Source of the DNA: Sedimenticola selenatireducens
GTDB taxonomy: Bacteria; Pseudomonadota; Gammaproteobacteria; Chromatiales; Chromatiaceae
Assembly: GCF_007625115.1 (NCBI RefSeq)
Contig: NZ_VMNH01000016.1
Coordinates: forward strand, 62,001 to 126,000
DNA: 64,000 nucleotides
Reading direction: 5' to 3'
Shown: piece after piece, positions 61,011-64,000 of the stretch
Layout of the letters: the number at the start of each line of letters is the position of its first letter
Position numbering within the stretch: the first letter of the stretch is position 1
Made by a program: the position numbers and the translations under genes
The notes under the pieces: model-generated
The model's input: only the letters and a program-made list of their open reading frames with translations
Database searches by the model: none
Told to the model about the DNA's origin: nothing

Positions 61011-62397
61011 TCATCCGGTATTTGCGGTCGTTGGTCACCCGAATAAAGGCAAGTCTTCGGTGGTTGCCGCACTTACACAGAATGATCAGGTTAAAATATC
61101 GCCCGTTTCTGGGACCACCCGTGTTTCGCAGCACTTTGCCTTGAAACTGGACAATAAAATCGTTTTTGAATTGGTGGATACGCCCGGTTTTCAACGTGCC
61201 AATAAATGCCTTGCCTGGCTGAGTCAGGAGAATGTGACAGCCGATCAACGTCCCCAGCGAGTCGATGCCTTTATTGCACACTTCAGTGGACGTAAAGAGT
61301 TTATTGATGAAGTAGAGCTGTTGACACCGATTATGCAGGGAGCGGGAATTATTTATGTGATCGATGGTTCATTGCCTTACAGTCCAGAATATGAAACGGA
61401 GATGGAGATCTTGCGCTGGACCGGCAGTGCGCGTCTGGCATTGATTAATCCCATCGGAGGTGATACCTATGTCGCGCAGTGGCAGCAGGCACTTAATCAG
61501 TACTTCAGCTTAGTACGGGTCTTTGATCCACTGCACGCAAGCTTTGATCAACATTTACAACTGCTACGCACGTTTGGTCAACTTGATACACACAAGACTG
61601 CAGCCTTTGATTTTGCTATTGAAGAGCTTGAACGTTACCGACAACTGAAACTACAGCAGGCTGCACGCATCATTGTAGAGAGCCTCTATCGCTTGATCAC
61701 GTTTCAACAATCAAGCAGCCGCTTGGAGACGATGGCAAAAGAAAAATTGGCAGCGGTGATGCCCGATGAGATTAGCCAGTTTAATGAAAAGCTGAACCAC
61801 ATGGAGCGGGAAGGACAACAGCAGCTAGAAGCGCTATTCCTCTATCATCAGCTTGAAGCAGATATTGTCCGGCTGCAAGTTCATCAAAGCGAATTAATGG
61901 ATGCGTCCCATTGGTCGCTGTGGGGCTTGGAAAAGGGACAATTGATCATGGTAAGCGCTGGGGCTGGTGCGGCTATCGGCTTGTTGGCAGATGCTGGATT
62001 GGGTGGCGCCTCATTAATGACGGGTGCAGTGAGTGGGGGTGTCGTAGGTGGGCTGTCGGGTTGGCTGGGGCTGGATTGGTTAAAAGATAAGCTACCGGCC
62101 TGGTTATCCTATAACAGCGAGAAACATCTACTGGGCCCAGTGAGGGATCCGAATTTTGCTTTCGTTATTCTGGGGCGGGCATTAAGTCATGCAAGCGCCA
62201 TGTTGATTCGGAGTCATGCCGACCAAAACAAACTGGTTATTGATCAAAGCAAATTGAATGTTATGCAATCGCTGGCGCTTAAAACCCAGGTGAGGCTGTT
62301 GAAACAGTTTCGACAACTGAGTGATTCAGGTTTACAGAGTAAGGCTGCCGATAAACTGCGTACATGGGTTTTTCAACAGTTAACGGAAGAAGTGTAA
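61003..62397 (+). CDS. DUF3482-family GTPase
   Basis: 464 residues. N-terminal Era/Obg-like G domain: G1 GHPNKGKSS with Lys 17, G2 SGTTR, G3 DTPGFQ. A large C-terminal part contains a hydrophobic Gly-rich stretch (SAGAGAAIGLLADAGLGG and GAVSGGVVGGLSGWLG) that could insert in the membrane. GGAG lies eight bases before the ATG at 61003; a GTG at 61000 is the alternative. Paired with DUF2868 upstream. Confidence 0.88.
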   Translation: MRDHPVFAVVGHPNKGKSSVVAALTQNDQVKISPVSGTTRVSQHFALKLDNKIVFELVDTPGFQRANKCLAWLSQENVTADQRPQRVDAFIAHFSGRKEFIDEVELLTPIMQGAGIIYVIDGSLPYSPEYETEMEILRWTGSARLALINPIGGDTYVAQWQQALNQYFSLVRVFDPLHASFDQHLQLLRTFGQLDTHKTAAFDFAIEELERYRQLKLQQAARIIVESLYRLITFQQSSSRLETMAKEKLAAVMPDEISQFNEKLNHMEREGQQQLEALFLYHQLEADIVRLQVHQSELMDASHWSLWGLEKGQLIMVSAGAGAAIGLLADAGLGGASLMTGAVSGGVVGGLSGWLGLDWLKDKLPAWLSYNSEKHLLGPVRDPNFAFVILGRALSHASAMLIRSHADQNKLVIDQSKLNVMQSLALKTQVRLLKQFRQLSDSGLQSKAADKLRTWVFQQLTEEV

Positions 62398-62433
62398 CCA
62401 GGGTGTGTAAGTATAGATCACTTGTGACTTGCC

Positions 62434-62472
62434 ATTAAAAAGCCGAAGATATTTTCTCTTCGGCTTTTTAAT
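62434..62472. terminator. rho-independent terminator, bidirectional
   Basis: ATTAAAAAGCCGAAGA (62434-62449) and TCTTCGGCTTTTTAAT (62457-62472) form a perfect 16-bp stem between two convergent genes. Confidence 0.93.
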
Positions 62473-62491
62473 GATGTTATCTAATTACGTT

Positions 62492-62704
62492 TTATCGATG
62501 ATGGGTGATCATGTCAAAGGGCTTGTGGCGTTGAATGATTTTAGTGACTTCGATTTCAATATCATCAGGAATCATGACCTTGAGTTCGTTATTTTCACTA
62601 TCAGCGAAGATCTTTTCGCGATCAATGCCGCAGGCTAGGAGATCATCCATTGTATTACGAATGGTGTCCATAGAAGCGAATGCGCCAGTAATTGTGGTTG
62701 TCAT
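62492..62704 (-). CDS. small soluble protein, function unknown
   Basis: 70 residues: MTTTITGAFASMDTIRNTMDDLL and KVMIPDDIEIEVTKIIQRH (quoted in part) suggest a small alpha/beta fold of the kind found in stress-type domains, but I do not recognise it. AGGAG stands before the ATG. It is divergent from the PepSY gene across 305 bases. Confidence 0.75.
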   Translation of the reverse strand: MTTTITGAFASMDTIRNTMDDLLACGIDREKIFADSENNELKVMIPDDIEIEVTKIIQRHKPFDMITHHR

Positions 62705-63009
62705 GGTTTAGCTCCTTCTCGGGATGAGATGAGCCACATCAGCGTGTTACATCGTAGGGGATGTGCTCAAACGATTACTGCCTAACTGTTGTATTAAGCG
62801 TAGGCTACAGAATTCATCTGTACAAGATATATACACTGTATAGTAATTGTCATACTGGGAAGCGAATGATGTTTGGAGGCGTTCATGATCTATTTTCAGC
62901 TTCATTTCATTTCTTCTGTTTATAGTTTTAGCCATAGGACCGGCTAATGAGGGCCGGTTGCCTGAAGTGACAGTAGATTACCCAGTGATTAGATAGCTTG
63001 GAGAAAGAT
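62705..63009. other. 305-base divergent intergenic region
   Basis: Contains the palindrome at 62830-62842. A 62-residue minus-strand frame (62747-62935) has no ribosome site and looks spurious. Promoters for the two divergent genes probably lie here. Confidence 0.5.
62830..62842. promoter_or_regulatory. possible operator palindrome TATACA-C-TGTATA
   Basis: Perfect 6-bp arms around one base, 168 bases upstream of the PepSY gene. Response-regulator or repressor sites often look like this; autoregulation by the two-component system is only a guess. Confidence 0.35.
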
Positions 63010-63303
63010 ATGAAAACTGGATTGATTGTTCTGATGATACTGCTATTGCCCATGTTAGTTGTGGCCGATAATGATCACGAACGCGCCAAAGCATTGCATG
63101 AGTCAGGCAAAATCATGGCGCTGGAGCAGATACTGGAAAATATTCGTGATGAGTATCCAGGTCGTTTGCTGGAAGTTAAACTGGAACAGGAGGATGACAG
63201 GGTGATTTACGAAGTCGAACTGCTGGATTCAGAGGGCAAGGTCTGGGAATTGGAATTGGATGCAGTAACGGGAAAACTACTCGACCGTAAACAGGACAAT
63301 TGA
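63010..63303 (+). CDS. periplasmic PepSY-domain protein
   Basis: 97 residues from the ATG at 63010 with GGAGAAA upstream (a TTG at 62998 overlaps it). Signal peptide to about residue 19 (VVA-DN), then one PepSY domain ending YEVELLDSEGKVWELELDAV and GKLLDRKQ. Such single-PepSY proteins often sit before OmpR-type two-component genes, as here. It may modulate the sensor kinase. Confidence 0.87.
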   Translation: MKTGLIVLMILLLPMLVVADNDHERAKALHESGKIMALEQILENIRDEYPGRLLEVKLEQEDDRVIYEVELLDSEGKVWELELDAVTGKLLDRKQDN

Positions 63304-63304
63304 A

Positions 63305-63973
63305 ATGCGATTGTTGCTGGTTGAGGATGATGCCGAACTGGTTACACGGTTAAGGCCGGCGCTGAAGCGTGCAGGGTTTGCTGTTGATCTGGCCAGTAAT
63401 GGTATTGATGCGGAGTTCATGGGCGATGAGGAGCCCTATGACGTCGTGGTGCTTGATCTGGGATTACCCAAGCGTTCAGGCCTTGAGGTGCTGCAAAATT
63501 GGCGATCAAGAAAGAACCCGCTCCCTGTGCTGGTTTTGACGGCAAGAGATGCCTGGCACGAACGTGTGGATGGATTCAATGCAGGCGCTGATGATTATCT
63601 GGGTAAGCCTTTTCATGTCGAGGAGCTTGTCGCCCGCTTAGTTGCCCTGGTGCGTCGTAGTGCAGGTCAACCTGCAAGCGAAGTTGTTCAGGGTGGATTG
63701 CGTCTTGATGAGACGCATCAACAAGTTGTTTTGCAGGATGGACAAGCGATTGATCTGACGGGTACGGAGTTTCGACTATTACGCTATTTCATGTTGCATC
63801 CCGGACAGATCCTCTCCAAGACCCGATTAACTGAGCATGTCTACGATCAGGATTTTGATCGTGATAGTAATTTGATAGAGGTCTATATCCGCCGGTTACG
63901 TGAACGTATTGGCAAGTCACACATAGAGACGCGTCGCGGTCAGGGTTATCTCTTTAGAGGCGATGTGCAGTGA
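63305..63973 (+). CDS. OmpR/PhoP-family response regulator
   Basis: 222 residues. Receiver domain with phospho-acceptor Asp 51 (VVVLDLGLP), acidic pair Glu 7-Asp 8-Asp 9, and Lys in LGKPFH. C-terminal winged helix with LTGTEFRLLRYFMLHPG and EVYIRRLRERIG. It resembles QseB/PmrA-type regulators. Starts one base after the PepSY stop; ends inside the start of the next gene. Confidence 0.93.
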   Translation: MRLLLVEDDAELVTRLRPALKRAGFAVDLASNGIDAEFMGDEEPYDVVVLDLGLPKRSGLEVLQNWRSRKNPLPVLVLTARDAWHERVDGFNAGADDYLGKPFHVEELVARLVALVRRSAGQPASEVVQGGLRLDETHQQVVLQDGQAIDLTGTEFRLLRYFMLHPGQILSKTRLTEHVYDQDFDRDSNLIEVYIRRLRERIGKSHIETRRGQGYLFRGDVQ

Positions 63974-64000
63974 CCTCGCTAAAACGACAGTTACGTTTTG
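63970..64000 (+). CDS. probable sensor histidine kinase (start only; cut by window)
   Basis: A GTG at 63970 overlaps the response-regulator stop (GTGA) and opens MTSLKRQLRF, a basic lead-in typical of the membrane sensor kinases that follow such regulators. Only ten codons are visible, so the call rests mostly on position. Confidence 0.55.
   Translation, partial: MTSLKRQLRF

Noticed and set aside
62747-62935. 62-residue minus-strand frame
   Set aside because: No ribosome site, no family features, crosses the palindrome.
1-64000. CRISPR arrays, IS elements, prophage genes, rRNA and tRNA
   Set aside because: None seen: no regularly spaced direct repeats, no transposase or integrase frames, no cloverleaf-like segments in the gaps.

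Overview
The window reads as a chromosomal segment of a gammaproteobacterium, most likely a sulfur-oxidising, facultatively denitrifying one. Three things point there. The conserved gammaproteobacterial block miaB-phoH/ybeZ-ybeY-corC/ybeX-lnt is present. A Gly/Tyr-rich secreted protein resembles the sulfur globule proteins of purple and symbiotic sulfur bacteria. A complete nitrous oxide reductase cluster is of the Sec-exported (clade II) kind. The genus is my inference; no rRNA or tRNA gene is present to confirm it.

Layout. 1-4.6 kb is a cell-surface sugar region: a DegT-family aminotransferase cut by the window edge, a WbpM/PglF-type nucleotide-sugar dehydratase, and the Kdo transferase WaaA. 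4.7-12.8 kb holds a ComEA-like protein, a Pcm-like methyltransferase, a dGTPase, a PAS-GGDEF-EAL protein and the RNA polymerase recycling factor RapA. 13.0-26.2 kb is the respiratory core: cytochrome c, nosZ, a second and very similar cytochrome c, a diheme cytochrome c, nosB, nosD, nosG, nosH, nosF, nosL, nosY, an unnamed membrane-anchored protein, a Sco protein and a PCuAC copper chaperone. A perfect FNR/Dnr box sits 41.5 bases from the inferred start of the diheme cytochrome-nosB unit, and a weaker copy sits before nosZ. NosZ reduces N2O, the cytochromes and NosG/NosH would bring electrons, and NosDFY, NosL, Sco and PCuAC would supply copper and sulfur for the metal centres.

26.2-31.4 kb is cofactor metabolism (hemL, thiE, thiD, hemJ) with an unusual IscA-like protein. 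31.4-31.9 kb has no gene on the annotation scale but carries a well-formed promoter and terminator about 100 nt apart, a good small-RNA candidate. 31.9-38.6 kb has argC, a coiled-coil membrane protein, a bactofilin, erpA behind an IscR-like site, the sulfur globule protein, lon and rsmA. 38.7-43.1 kb has the ergothioneine pair egtB-egtD and a second GGDEF-EAL protein. 43.3-52.5 kb has the miaB-lnt block, a small lipoprotein with rnd, a membrane protein, mpl and ubiX.

52.5-64 kb is a looser mix: a DedA-PAP2-LssY fusion, a DUF4389 protein, an iron/2-oxoglutarate oxygenase, a 53-residue peptide ending CCGSCS, a ribosomal oxygenase, a spermidine-synthase-like methyltransferase, the DUF2868/DUF3482 pair, and a PepSY-response regulator-histidine kinase locus cut by the right edge. 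REP-like palindromes occur near 7.5, 52.5, 54.7 and 57.0 kb. I saw no insertion sequence, prophage, CRISPR array or tRNA.
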